DNA of 64,000 nucleotides. Source: PALSA-129 sp050014595 (GTDB lineage Bacteria > Acidobacteriota > Terriglobia > Bryobacterales > Bryobacteraceae). Below the pieces are notes generated by a model. The model saw only the letters and a program-made list of their open reading frames with translations. It was not told the origin of the DNA and did no database searches. Of the stretch, positions 16,661 to 25,096 are shown piece after piece. Made by a program: the position numbers and the translations under genes. Position 1 is the first letter of the stretch. Each line of letters starts with the position of its first letter. The DNA is taken from the NCBI GenBank assembly GCA_050014595.1, contig JBEKDA010000004.1, positions 1 to 64,000 on the forward strand, given 5' to 3'.

Positions 16661-19600
16661 ATGTTCACCTTGGTCGTGCACGCATGGAGATCCTGGAAGA
16701 GCGCCAAGACGGTCGCTCTGCTGGCTGCCACCGCGCTGGCCGCCGGAATCGGATCGGCTACGGCGATCTATACCGTGGTCGACGCCGTACTGCTCAGACC
16801 CGTGCCCTGGCAGCACGGCGAGCGCTACGTCGAACTGTTCAGCGCGCGGCTGAACAATTCGAGCAAGTGGCAGGTCTACGGATCCTCCTGGTTGGATCTG
16901 CTGGACTACCAGCAACGAACGCGCAGCTTCGATGCGTACGGAGCGCTTCAGTTTCGAGAGTTCAGTCTGACCTCGCCGGGCCAGCCGCAGCACCTGAGAG
17001 GTCTCGAGGTGACGCCTTCGCTGGCCTCGAGTCTGGGCGTCGCGCCGGTGGTGGGGCGATGGTTTGGCGAGGCGGCCAGCGAGCAGGGCAACGTCTACCT
17101 GGCGGTGATTTCGAGCGCGCTCTGGAACCGCCTGGGCGGCGATCCGAAGATCGTCGGCCAAGCCCTCACGATGGACGGGAAGCAGTACACGGTGACCGGT
17201 GTAATGCCCGCGTGGTTTCGACTTCCGGTAGCCGGTTTGGAAGGCGCTGGAGAATTCCGGACCGACGTTTGGGTGCCGCTCAACCCGCAAGGCGCGGAGA
17301 GAAACCGGGATGTTGCACAATTCTTCTCTTACGCCAGGCTCAGGCCAGGCGTGTCACTGGCGCAAGCCGACGCGGATGTGAAACGCGTGGCCGCCGAGAT
17401 TGCGAAAGAGCATCCGCAAGAACACCGGGACTATACGGCTCGTGTTACCAATCTGCTGGAATACACCGTCAAGGACATCCGCCCGGTGTTGCTGCTGCTA
17501 TTCGGGGCAGCCGGAGCGCTGCTGCTGATCACGTGCGCGAACGTTGCAGGCTTGCTGCTGGCGAGGTCGGTGACGCGCGCGCGAGAGACCGCGATCCGCG
17601 TGGCGCTGGGGGCCGCCCGGTGGCAACTCGGTCTCCAGTACTTCGTGGAAGGGCTGCTGGTGGCCTTGGCAGGCGCGGCGGGCGGGATTGTCGTAAGCGT
17701 GGCAATCGTGCGCCTGGTGCTATCCATGGCGGCCGATTACATTCCGCGCGCGGACGGAATCGGCATCGAATGGACGGCACTCCTGTTCGCATTCGGCGCC
17801 GCGATTCTCTCCAGCGCACTGTTCAGTATGGCGCCGCTGTGGCAGGCCGCGCGCATCATGCCCAATGAGGCGCTCAGCGACGGAGTGCGCTCGTCCGCAC
17901 CCGCTCGTAGCCGGAGATTGTCCAGAACGCTGGTGGCGGCGGAGATCGCGCTGGCATTTGCACTCCTCTCGGTGAGCGCGGCGCTCATCGCGCACTTGAA
18001 TCGCCTGCTCGACACTTCGCCGGGATTCGATCCCGAAGGCCTGCTGACGTTCAGCGTGAACTCGAGCAGCGCCGAATATTCGGACATGGCGCGCCTGGTT
18101 CCGTACCAGAAGCGTTTGCTCGATGCCGTCGAACGGATTCCAGGCGTGAGCGGCGCCGCGCTGGTCAATCATTTGCCACTAGCGGGCTGCTGCTACGTCA
18201 CTCTGCTATTTCCGGAAGGAACTCCGGGTGGCGACAAGGGCGTCCACGAAGTGAATTTCATTGTGATCAGCCCAGGCTATTTCCGGACGATGCGAATCCC
18301 GGTGCTCCGCGGGCGCGGTTTCGACGAGAGGGACGACGGGAAGGGCGATGTCGTGGGGATCATCATCGACAACACCACCGCCAGGCGATTCTTCCGGGGC
18401 CGCGACGCATTAGGCGCTTACGCGCGGCTCGGAGACGCGAATGGTTCCCGCCTGACGATCGTCGGCATCGTGGGAGACGTTCGGAATCGGGGACTGGGCG
18501 ACGAGACCCAGGCCGAAGTGTACATTCCTGCCACGGTCGCGCCGATGAATCCGCTCCATTTCGTGGTGCGCTCACGCCTTCCGGCGTCGACCCTGGCGCC
18601 GGAAATCAGGCGCTCCATCCGGAGCGTCGCCCCCTCGCAGCCGATCTATGAAACGCAGACGATGCGGGAGATTGTCCTGGGTTCCGTGATGAACGAGCGG
18701 CTCCAGTCGTCGCTCACGTCGTTCTTCGCTTTTGCGGCGCTGCTGATGGCGGCTCTGGGGATTTACGGCGTGGTGTCGTATGCGGTGCGGCACAGGACGG
18801 TAGAGATCGGCACGCGCATGGCGTTGGGGGCGGTGGGCCGCGATGTGCTCGGCCTGGTGCTGGGCGATGGGCTCAGAATGGCGGCGTACGGAATTGGCAT
18901 CGGTGGAGTAGTGGCCTTGGCCGCCGCGTTCCTGCTGAAATCGGAGGTCTTCGGGATTCGCATGGACGATCCGCGCCCGTTTCTCTATTCGACCGGAATT
19001 GTAGCGGCCGTCACCGCGCTGGCTTGTTTCTTTCCTGCCTGGCGCGCGACTCTGGTCTCGCCCATGGTCGCGATCCGCGACGATCCCGGATCGCTCTGGA
19101 GAATCGCCCGAACAGGAGCACGGGGCTTCGCGAAGCGCGTGTCGGGTTTCATCTCCGGCCCTGGCGACGAATCGGCTGTGTCCGAAGGGGCGTTGCTGGC
19201 GGAGTTCGTGGACTCAAGCCGGAATGCGGAATCGTTCCGCCAGGCTATCCAACTCGCCCTGGCGGCGTTGCGCGAGACCATCCGCTGCGAGTCTGCCCTG
19301 CTGCTGGAGAAAGGCTCAGCGCGGGAGTACCGTTGCGCCGCGCGCGTGCCCGGCGAGTGCGAAGACGGCTGCAAAGTGCCGGCGGGCGGGTTACTGGTTG
19401 GCCGGCTGCGCGGTTATCCGTACCCGCTGCCACTCTCGCCGGGCGATTTCGATGCCTGGAGCCGATGGGCGGCGGCGGAGAAGCCCGAGCACCTGGCGGA
19501 GATCGAGTGCCTTCGCTCGACCGGCGCGGCGCTGGCCGTTCCGCTGCTTGCCAAGCACGAAATTGCCGGGATCCTGCTGCTGGGCCCGCCGGTGGAGCGC

Positions 19601-20467
19601 GCCGAATATAGCGCGGCGGAAAAACGCGCTCTGCAGAATTGTGCGGCACAATTCGCGCTCATGATTGAGAACGCGCGGCTGACCGATCGAATGGTGGAAC
19701 AGGAAAAGCTGAACCGCGATATCCAACTCGCGGCGGAAGTCCAGAAGCGATTGTTCCCGGACAAACCTCCAGCCACCGCCACGGTGACGCTCGCCGGGGT
19801 GTCGCTGCCGGCCCGCAGTGTGGGGGGCGACTATTACGATTTCCTCGATCTGGGGGACCAGCGGATCGGCATCGCGCTGGCGGACGTAGCGGGTAAGGGA
19901 GTCGCAGCGGCCCTGATCATGTCCGTGGTGCAGGCCTCCCTGCGCATCCTCGCAACCGAAGAGAATGTATCGCTCGGGACGCTGGCGGCAAGGATGAACC
20001 GCTTCCTGCATCGTTCCACCGGATCGAACGCCTATGCCACGTTTTTCTATGCGCAGATCGACGAGCGAACCCGGCAGCTTCGATATGTAAACGCCGGCCA
20101 CAATCCGCCCTGCCTGCTGCGGTGCGCGGCGGACCGATCCATCGAAGAATTGCCCGCGGGAGGCACCGTGATCGGGCTGTTTCCGAAGAGCAAGTATGAA
20201 GAAGCCGCTCTCGATTTGCGGCCGGGCGATGTGCTGATGGCGTTCACCGACGGAGTCCCCGAAGCGCAGAATCCTAAAGAGGAAGAGTTCGGCGAAGAGC
20301 GATTGAAGGATTTGCTGCGCCGGTCGGCTCATCTGCCTGTGGGTGAAATGGCATCGATGATGTCGAGTGAGCTGAAGGATTGGATGGATAATGCCGCACA
20401 ATACGACGATCTGACCTTCATCCTGGTGAAAGTCAACGCGGAACCCGGATTGACGCCGGGCACTTGA
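16661..20467 (+). CDS. FtsX/MacB-type permease fused to GAF and PP2C (SpoIIE/RsbU) phosphatase
   Basis: 1268 residues. Residues 1-815 are a duplicated ABC-permease of the acidobacterial orphan (ADOP) type: a first helix near 17-40 (VALLAATALAAGIGSATA), a MacB-like periplasmic domain, three helices near 275-400 with ARSVTRARETAIRVALGAAR, then a second set with helices near 425, 685, 740 and 775 and the repeat of the motif in RHRTVEIGTRMALGAVGRD. Residues about 850-1005 are GAF-like, 1006-1035 a helical linker (LNRDIQLAAEVQKRLFP), and 1045-1260 a PP2C phosphatase with SVGGDYYDF, LADVAGKGVAAALIMS, YVNAGHNPP and FTDGVPEAQN, carrying the metal-binding Asp residues. No ABC ATPase or anti-sigma antagonist is adjacent. 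A membrane-anchored partner-switching phosphatase is inferred. Confidence 0.88.
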   Translation: MFTLVVHAWRSWKSAKTVALLAATALAAGIGSATAIYTVVDAVLLRPVPWQHGERYVELFSARLNNSSKWQVYGSSWLDLLDYQQRTRSFDAYGALQFREFSLTSPGQPQHLRGLEVTPSLASSLGVAPVVGRWFGEAASEQGNVYLAVISSALWNRLGGDPKIVGQALTMDGKQYTVTGVMPAWFRLPVAGLEGAGEFRTDVWVPLNPQGAERNRDVAQFFSYARLRPGVSLAQADADVKRVAAEIAKEHPQEHRDYTARVTNLLEYTVKDIRPVLLLLFGAAGALLLITCANVAGLLLARSVTRARETAIRVALGAARWQLGLQYFVEGLLVALAGAAGGIVVSVAIVRLVLSMAADYIPRADGIGIEWTALLFAFGAAILSSALFSMAPLWQAARIMPNEALSDGVRSSAPARSRRLSRTLVAAEIALAFALLSVSAALIAHLNRLLDTSPGFDPEGLLTFSVNSSSAEYSDMARLVPYQKRLLDAVERIPGVSGAALVNHLPLAGCCYVTLLFPEGTPGGDKGVHEVNFIVISPGYFRTMRIPVLRGRGFDERDDGKGDVVGIIIDNTTARRFFRGRDALGAYARLGDANGSRLTIVGIVGDVRNRGLGDETQAEVYIPATVAPMNPLHFVVRSRLPASTLAPEIRRSIRSVAPSQPIYETQTMREIVLGSVMNERLQSSLTSFFAFAALLMAALGIYGVVSYAVRHRTVEIGTRMALGAVGRDVLGLVLGDGLRMAAYGIGIGGVVALAAAFLLKSEVFGIRMDDPRPFLYSTGIVAAVTALACFFPAWRATLVSPMVAIRDDPGSLWRIARTGARGFAKRVSGFISGPGDESAVSEGALLAEFVDSSRNAESFRQAIQLALAALRETIRCESALLLEKGSAREYRCAARVPGECEDGCKVPAGGLLVGRLRGYPYPLPLSPGDFDAWSRWAAAEKPEHLAEIECLRSTGAALAVPLLAKHEIAGILLLGPPVERAEYSAAEKRALQNCAAQFALMIENARLTDRMVEQEKLNRDIQLAAEVQKRLFPDKPPATATVTLAGVSLPARSVGGDYYDFLDLGDQRIGIALADVAGKGVAAALIMSVVQASLRILATEENVSLGTLAARMNRFLHRSTGSNAYATFFYAQIDERTRQLRYVNAGHNPPCLLRCAADRSIEELPAGGTVIGLFPKSKYEEAALDLRPGDVLMAFTDGVPEAQNPKEEEFGEERLKDLLRRSAHLPVGEMASMMSSELKDWMDNAAQYDDLTFILVKVNAEPGLTPGT

Positions 20468-20565
20468 CCGCGGCTTTCGTGTTGTTTTGTAAAGACTGCC
20501 CCCAACCCGCAACCCAATAGCCCTCCCTGGGATCTAAGTCAATAGGAAAGGAGATTTCAGATCAT

Positions 20566-21501
20566 ATGTTTACCATGTGGAAAACGACTTTCCGAACGAT
20601 TGGAATCGGACTCGCCGCAGGGGCTTTGGCGGCGTACGGGGCCACGGCCCGGCCCGGTACCGTGAACTACATCGAGGGTCAGGTCACCTTGGACGGTCAG
20701 TCGGTCGGAGCTACAGCCATGGGTTCGACGGAGGTGCAGCCGGGGCAAATGCTCCAGACCGGTCAGGGCAAGGCGGAAATGCTGCTCACCCCGGGCGTAT
20801 TTCTGCGGTTGGCCGATCAAAGCGCCGTCAGGATGGTATCGCCCTCGCTGATCGATACCCGCGTGGAACTGATCCGCGGGGAAGCCATGGTGGAGGCGGA
20901 CCAGGTTCTGCCGGGGAATCATCTGGTGATTTCCGACCAGGGAACCGATGTCCAAATTCAGAAGAACGGCGTCTACAAGTTCACCGCCGAACCGGCCACG
21001 GTGGCGGTCTATGACGGCAAAGCGCAGGTCTTTCGGGACGACCGCACCACTGAAATCGGCAAGGGCAAGGAGCTGACCCTGGCTGCCACCACCGGGCAGA
21101 AGCCCAGCAGTTTCGATCGCAATAACGTCGACAGCCTCTACCAGTGGAGCGACGTCCGCTCCGAATACCTGGCGGAAGCCAACCAATCCTCGGTTCAGAC
21201 GATTGTGGCGGGCACCCCCGGCTGGTGGTATGGCACGGGCTGGTATTGGAACCCGTGGTTTAGCTCGTGGGCCTTCGTGCCTGCGAACGGCTTCTTCTAT
21301 AGCCCGTTCGGTTTCGGCTTCTACTCGCCGGTTTATTGGAGCTACTACCCGCCAGTGCACTATTTTGTGCGGCCGGGCGTGTTAGCCACGGCGGTGCGGG
21401 TGGCCGCTCCCGCTTCGCGCGCGTCGATGATGGCCGCACCAGCCATGCGGTCCTCCATCGGCGGCGGGATGCGCATGGGCGGATTCGGCGGTCGCCGGTA
21501 A
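20566..21501 (+). CDS. FecR-domain periplasmic protein with aromatic-rich tail
   Basis: A 311-residue secreted protein: signal peptide about 1-28, then a FecR-like beta domain (about 30-170) with PGTVNYIEGQVTLDG, PGQMLQTGQGKAEMLLTPGVFLRL and ELIRGEAMVEAD. Residues 215-280 are packed with Trp, Tyr, Phe and Pro (GWWYGTGWYWNPWF), and the end is Gly/Met/Arg-rich. In Acidobacteria such stand-alone FecR proteins are frequent and usually lack a nearby sigma factor, as here. AAAGGAGA lies 12-14 bases before ATG 20566. A terminator follows at once, so it is a single-gene unit. Confidence 0.8.
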   Translation: MFTMWKTTFRTIGIGLAAGALAAYGATARPGTVNYIEGQVTLDGQSVGATAMGSTEVQPGQMLQTGQGKAEMLLTPGVFLRLADQSAVRMVSPSLIDTRVELIRGEAMVEADQVLPGNHLVISDQGTDVQIQKNGVYKFTAEPATVAVYDGKAQVFRDDRTTEIGKGKELTLAATTGQKPSSFDRNNVDSLYQWSDVRSEYLAEANQSSVQTIVAGTPGWWYGTGWYWNPWFSSWAFVPANGFFYSPFGFGFYSPVYWSYYPPVHYFVRPGVLATAVRVAAPASRASMMAAPAMRSSIGGGMRMGGFGGRR

Positions 21502-21525
21502 ACTGCGTCCGGATCGACTTCCTTC

Positions 21526-21558
21526 TCCCCCGGGTTGAGCCTCCCGGGGGATTTTTTT
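21526..21558 (+). terminator. Rho-independent terminator after the FecR-domain gene
   Basis: A perfect 9-bp stem TCCCCCGGG (21526-21534) / CCCGGGGGA (21543-21551) with an 8-base loop is followed by seven T residues (21552-21558). It lies 24 bases past the stop codon. Confidence 0.95.
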
Positions 21559-21631
21559 GACCCAACATGGGTCGGTTTTATAGACTAACTCCTTTGTTTT
21601 TGACAAAAACCGACCCACATCTGGGTCGGTT
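21559..21631. repeat. Nested palindromes that can form alternative hairpins
   Basis: Hairpin A is GACCCA-ACA-TGGGTC (21559-21573). Hairpin B is AACCGACCCA-CATC-TGGGTCGGTT (21608-21631). The right arm of A plus its flank (21568-21579) is also complementary to the left arm of B (21606-21617), so a third, long-range stem competes with both. The block begins right at the end of the terminator's T-run and ends about 48 bases before the next gene. Confidence 0.7.
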
Positions 21632-21678
21632 GGCTCGGGCTAATCTTTTTCCTCCGTATTGCCGATATCCGGGTCAGG

Positions 21679-21972
21679 ATGGCGGCAAACGATCTGGTCG
21701 AGTTGGAGCTGATGCTCAATCGCTTCAAACGGCTCATGGGCGAAGTGATGCGCGGCGTCATCGCCCGCAATTCTTTCCAGCCCTGGGAACTGGAAATCCT
21801 GATGGATATGGAAAACTGCCAACTGGATCGGCGGCGCCGGTTCGACATTCTGCGCCAGTACCAGCGGGCCGTGGAGCGGCAGATGGTCACTGGGCCCGGT
21901 CCGCCCATGACGCTCTCCCAATTCCTGGCGATGCGCGAGCAGCGGTCGGGCGACGGCCTCAAGTCAGCATGA
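21679..21972 (+). CDS. Uncharacterised 97-residue protein
   Basis: A helical protein starting MAANDLVELELMLNRFKRLM, with NSFQPWELEILMDMENCQL in the middle and GPPMTLSQFLAMREQ near the end. No motif identifies a function. The pattern (amphipathic helices, acidic middle) suggests a small cytosolic protein, and it recalls short conserved proteins of Acidobacteria. Its last 14 bases overlap the convergent purN. Confidence 0.6.
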   Translation: MAANDLVELELMLNRFKRLMGEVMRGVIARNSFQPWELEILMDMENCQLDRRRRFDILRQYQRAVERQMVTGPGPPMTLSQFLAMREQRSGDGLKSA

Positions 21973-22558
21973 CGCGGCGGCCTTCAATCCGGTAGTTGCC
22001 GGCGAGCACCAGCCGGATGGCTTCCGAATAGACTCGGTGCTCTTCCCGCAAGATGCGGGCCGAGAGCGTTTCGGCGGTATCGCCGTCCAGCACCTCCACC
22101 GCGGATTGCAGAATGATGGGACCGGCGTCCAGTCCCTCATCCACGAAGTGCACGGTGCAGCCGCTGACCTTGACTCCGTGAGCCAGCGCCTGGTGCTGCG
22201 CGTCCAGGCCCGGAAAGGACGGCAGCAGGGACGGGTGGATATTCAGGATGCGGTTGGGAAACTGGCGAATGAAAGTGGCGCTCAGCAGGCGCATGTAGCC
22301 TGCCAGGCAAACGAGGTCGACCGCATTCCTGCTCAGTTCCTCCAGCAGCATGCGGTCATAGATTTCGCGGTCGAGACCCTTCGACGGAATACACACGGCG
22401 TTCACGCCGAGGTGCAGAGCGGTTTCCAGGCCGCGCGCCTCCGGGCGGTTGGCGATCACCACGGCGATCTCGGCCGGAATGGAACCCGCGGCGATGTTTC
22501 GGGCGATGGCTTCAAAGTTCGAGCCGCGTCCGGAGATCAGAATGCCGAGCCGCTTCAT
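21959..22558 (-). CDS. purN: Phosphoribosylglycinamide formyltransferase PurN
   Basis: Transfers the formyl group of 10-formyl-THF to GAR, the third step of purine synthesis. The 199 residues have GILISGRGSNFEAI near 5-18, VCLAGYMRLLS near 84, the catalytic segment NIHPSLLPSFPGLDAQ near 107-122 (Asn, His) and HFVDEGLDAGPII near 138-150 (Asp). The ATG at 22558 overlaps the purM stop as ATGA, so the pair is an operon on the minus strand. Confidence 0.96.
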   Translation of the reverse strand: MKRLGILISGRGSNFEAIARNIAAGSIPAEIAVVIANRPEARGLETALHLGVNAVCIPSKGLDREIYDRMLLEELSRNAVDLVCLAGYMRLLSATFIRQFPNRILNIHPSLLPSFPGLDAQHQALAHGVKVSGCTVHFVDEGLDAGPIILQSAVEVLDGDTAETLSARILREEHRVYSEAIRLVLAGNYRIEGRRVMLT

Positions 22559-23598
22559 CGGTACTCCACGCGTGTTGGACCGCGCTTTTGTTCGGTCACC
22601 TGGCCGATGCGGAACGGCGATTCGCCGAGTTTGCGCAGCACTATTTCGGCTTTGCCCGCGGAGCGCGCGGGAACCACGAAAATCATGCCCACGCCAAGGT
22701 TGAAGGTGCGCCGGTAATCGTCCAGCGGGATGTTGCCGATGGAGCGCAGCACTTCGAAAATCGGTGGAATGCGCCAGGCGCCGGTGTCGATGGCCGCGGC
22801 CAGGCCTTTGGGAAGGACCCGCGGGGTGTTGTCGGTGATGCCGCCGCCGGTGATGTGGGCCGCGCCGCGCAACAGGCCCGCGGCCAGCAGGGCGCGGATG
22901 GGTTTCAGGTAGCTGCGGTGCACCGCCATCAGCGCATCCCCCACGGTCGAGCCCACTTCCGGCAGCAGCGTTTTGGGACCGTAGCCGGCGGTTTCGAAAA
23001 GCAGTTTGCGCGCCAGCGAGTAGCCGTTGGTGTGCAGGCCGGTGGAGGGTAGCGCGAGCAGAATATCGCCAGCCCGAACGTGGCGGCCGGTGATCAGTTG
23101 CGACTGTTCGGCGGCGCCTACAATGAAGCCCGCCAGGTCATACTCGGACTCCGCATACAGGCCGGGCATCTCGGCCGTCTCGCCGCCGATCAGCGCGCAG
23201 CCGTTTTGCTTGCAACCCCGCGAGATTCCCGCGACGACCGCGGCGGCCACTTCGGCCCGCAGTTTGCCCACCGCAAAGTAATCCAGGAAGAACAGCGGCA
23301 CGGCGCCCAGCACGGCGATATCGTTGACGCAGTGGTTCACCAGGTCCTCACCCACGGTGTCGTGGCGGCCGGTGAGAAAGGCCACTTTCAGCTTGGTGCC
23401 GACGCCGTCGGCCGAGCTGACCAGCACGGGCTTGCGAAAGCCGGTCAGGCGGTATGCCGCGCCGAATGATCCGATGTCGGTGAGCACGCCGCGGGTGAAA
23501 GTTTGCCGGGCCAGCTTCTTGATGGAGGAAAGCGCGCGATCGGCCTCGTCGATATTGACGCCGGCATCGCGATAGCGAACGCGTGTGAGTGTGGGCAA
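22555..23598 (-). CDS. purM: Phosphoribosylformylglycinamidine cyclo-ligase PurM
   Basis: Closes the imidazole ring to give AIR using ATP. Features: YRDAGVNIDEADRAL at the N-terminus, VSSADGVGTKLKVAF near 56, HCVNDIAVLGAVPLFFLDYFA, LIGGETAEMPGLY near 141 and HITGGGITDNTPRVLP near 250. The start is not certain: TTG 23598 gives a normal 347 residues, whereas the open frame runs 29 codons further without family similarity. A TATACT box just upstream (23607-23612) would make the message nearly leaderless. It is cotranscribed with purN. Confidence 0.93.
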   Translation of the reverse strand: MPTLTRVRYRDAGVNIDEADRALSSIKKLARQTFTRGVLTDIGSFGAAYRLTGFRKPVLVSSADGVGTKLKVAFLTGRHDTVGEDLVNHCVNDIAVLGAVPLFFLDYFAVGKLRAEVAAAVVAGISRGCKQNGCALIGGETAEMPGLYAESEYDLAGFIVGAAEQSQLITGRHVRAGDILLALPSTGLHTNGYSLARKLLFETAGYGPKTLLPEVGSTVGDALMAVHRSYLKPIRALLAAGLLRGAAHITGGGITDNTPRVLPKGLAAAIDTGAWRIPPIFEVLRSIGNIPLDDYRRTFNLGVGMIFVVPARSAGKAEIVLRKLGESPFRIGQVTEQKRGPTRVEYR

Positions 23599-23788
23599 AT
23601 TCCAGTATAAAGCGGTTGTGAGGGTCACCTCGGCGCGGCGGCTTGGCGGTGGGTCAGTTTGTCCGCGCGGACGATTCACTTCCACGGGTACGCGGCGTTA
23701 CATCCCAAAGTGGATTGTTTCCGGGGGGCCGACGACCGACCGGAGTTTGCAATCCGCAAATGATTGAGGTTTGCGCGATAATCGAAAC

Positions 23789-24013
23789 ATGATGTCCGTT
23801 CACCCGCGCATCACGATCGAGTCCGACAAGCGCGACGGTAAGCCCTGCATCCGCGGGATGCGGATTACGGTGAACGACGTTCTTGGCTGGTTGGCCCACG
23901 GCATGACAGAAGAAGAGATTCTGGAAGAACACCCAGGCCTGGAGAAAGAAGACTTTGCGGCCGTGTATGCTTTCGCGGCCGATGTGGCAGATACCGCCTA
24001 CGGCGGCCGTTGA
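23789..24013 (+). CDS. DUF433 (VapB-like) antitoxin
   Basis: A 74-residue protein with HPRITIESDKRDGKPCIRGM, RITVNDVLGWLAHGMTEEEIL and EEHPGLEKEDFAAVYAFA, the DUF433 pattern of a short winged or helix-turn-helix domain that pairs with DUF5615 PIN-like toxins. ATG 23789 or 23792 can start it. The stop is three bases before the toxin gene. Confidence 0.88.
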   Translation: MMSVHPRITIESDKRDGKPCIRGMRITVNDVLGWLAHGMTEEEILEEHPGLEKEDFAAVYAFAADVADTAYGGR

Positions 24014-24016
24014 CCG

Positions 24017-24352
24017 GTGCGGATTCTCCTCGATCAGAACCTCTCGCCAAAACTGATTCGAAAGCTTGCCGACATTCTTCCGGGCTTGGAGAGCGTTTAT
24101 GATCACGACCTGACCGGCTCATCCGATCCATTTATTTTCGAGTGGGCTCGGCGATCGGAGTTTTCCGCGCTGGTCAGCACGGATCGGGACTTCGTTGACT
24201 TGGCCGAGCGTGTCGGGCCTCCTCCCAAGGTCATTCGGATCGAGCGATGTGATTTTCCATCCCGGACAATTGAACTCCTTCTGCGGCGCGAGGCGGTTCG
24301 AATTTATTCTTTCCTGGAATCGAATCGAGCCGTGTTGCTGCTGAGCCGATGA
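24017..24352 (+). CDS. DUF5615 PIN-like toxin
   Basis: A 111-residue protein with MRILLDQNLSPKLIRKLADI (Asp near 6), SVYDHDLTGSSDPFIFEWAR and FSALVSTDRDFVDLAE (Asp near 56-59), the acidic residues of a PIN-like nuclease. It starts at GTG 24017 and pairs with the DUF433 gene. A second, dead member of this family lies at 28430-28708. Activity as an RNase toxin is inferred from the family. Confidence 0.85.
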   Translation: MRILLDQNLSPKLIRKLADILPGLESVYDHDLTGSSDPFIFEWARRSEFSALVSTDRDFVDLAERVGPPPKVIRIERCDFPSRTIELLLRREAVRIYSFLESNRAVLLLSR

Positions 24353-24503
24353 GGGGACCCACGGCGGCTCAACTTTCGAGCCACTGGTTTGACCATACGG
24401 CCAAGTGGCCGGGCCAGTCTGCTCCGACTGACATGAGCGGCGCAACACGGGAGTGACGCATAGCATTTTCATCTGACGGGCCGTCGCTCTACAATGAAAG
24501 CTG

Positions 24504-24698
24504 GTGAAGGTTCGAGACTTGGTACGACTCGTTGAGGCGGATGGTTGGCGGCACGTGCGGACGACAGGTAGTCACCGGCACTACAAGCACGGGACGAAAC
24601 CAAGCGTCGTCACGATTCCAGGTCATCCCGGAGATGATGTACCCACGGGCACGCTGAAGTCGATCCTGAAGGCTGCCGGATTGGAGACAAAGCCATGA
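24504..24698 (+). CDS. hicA: HicA mRNA interferase toxin
   Basis: A 64-residue dsRBD-like protein with VRLVEADGWRHVRTTGSHRHY and VTIPGHPGDDVPTGTLKSIL; the His in GSHRHY is the HicA catalytic residue. Starts at GTG 24504 and overlaps hicB by ATGA. HicA cuts mRNAs and is held inactive by HicB. The 151 bases before it show no clear promoter. Confidence 0.93.
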   Translation: MKVRDLVRLVEADGWRHVRTTGSHRHYKHGTKPSVVTIPGHPGDDVPTGTLKSILKAAGLETKP

Positions 24699-24919
24699 GC
24701 GAGAGATACGCTGTCATTTTTGAGCGGGCCGAGAACAACTGGGCTGCTTACGTTCCCGATCTGCCGGGATGCATCACGACCGGAACAACCCTTGAGGAGA
24801 CCGAGCGAAACATCCGGGAAGCGATCCAGGGCCACCTGCAAACGCTCCGCGAGTTCGGCGAGCCCACACCTCCGCCCGTGAGCCTGGCCCGGGAGATCGA
24901 GATCCCTCCCGCCGCATAG
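24695..24919 (+). CDS. hicB: HicB antitoxin
   Basis: A 74-residue protein with YAVIFERAENNWAAYVPDLP, GCITTGTTLEETERNIREAI and a C-terminal EFGEPTPPP segment: the partial RNase-H-like HicB fold. There is no C-terminal DNA-binding domain, as in short HicB forms. Start ATG 24695 overlaps the hicA stop. Confidence 0.93.
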   Translation: MSERYAVIFERAENNWAAYVPDLPGCITTGTTLEETERNIREAIQGHLQTLREFGEPTPPPVSLAREIEIPPAA

Positions 24920-24998
24920 CAACTGCGAATCACCGGTGTACGACGGGAACGGCTTGGTCAAGGGACCGATCCTGGCATTGCTCCGGAACGTTCCGTCT

Positions 24999-25037
24999 GT
25001 CACCAGCATCGGTCACCAGCATCGTGTCACCGGCATC
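24999..25037. repeat. Three tandem 12-mers
   Basis: GTCACCAGCATC occurs at 24999-25010 and 25012-25023, followed by GTCACCGGCATC at 25026-25037. The units are one or two bases apart. It lies between hicB and the next gene and may be a small slippage repeat or a cluster of protein-binding sites. Confidence 0.6.
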
Positions 25038-25096
25038 TCCGAGCACCATTGCTTCGAGGCGGGGAACTTGCTACCTTCAGAGTTGTGCTCGTCCGA

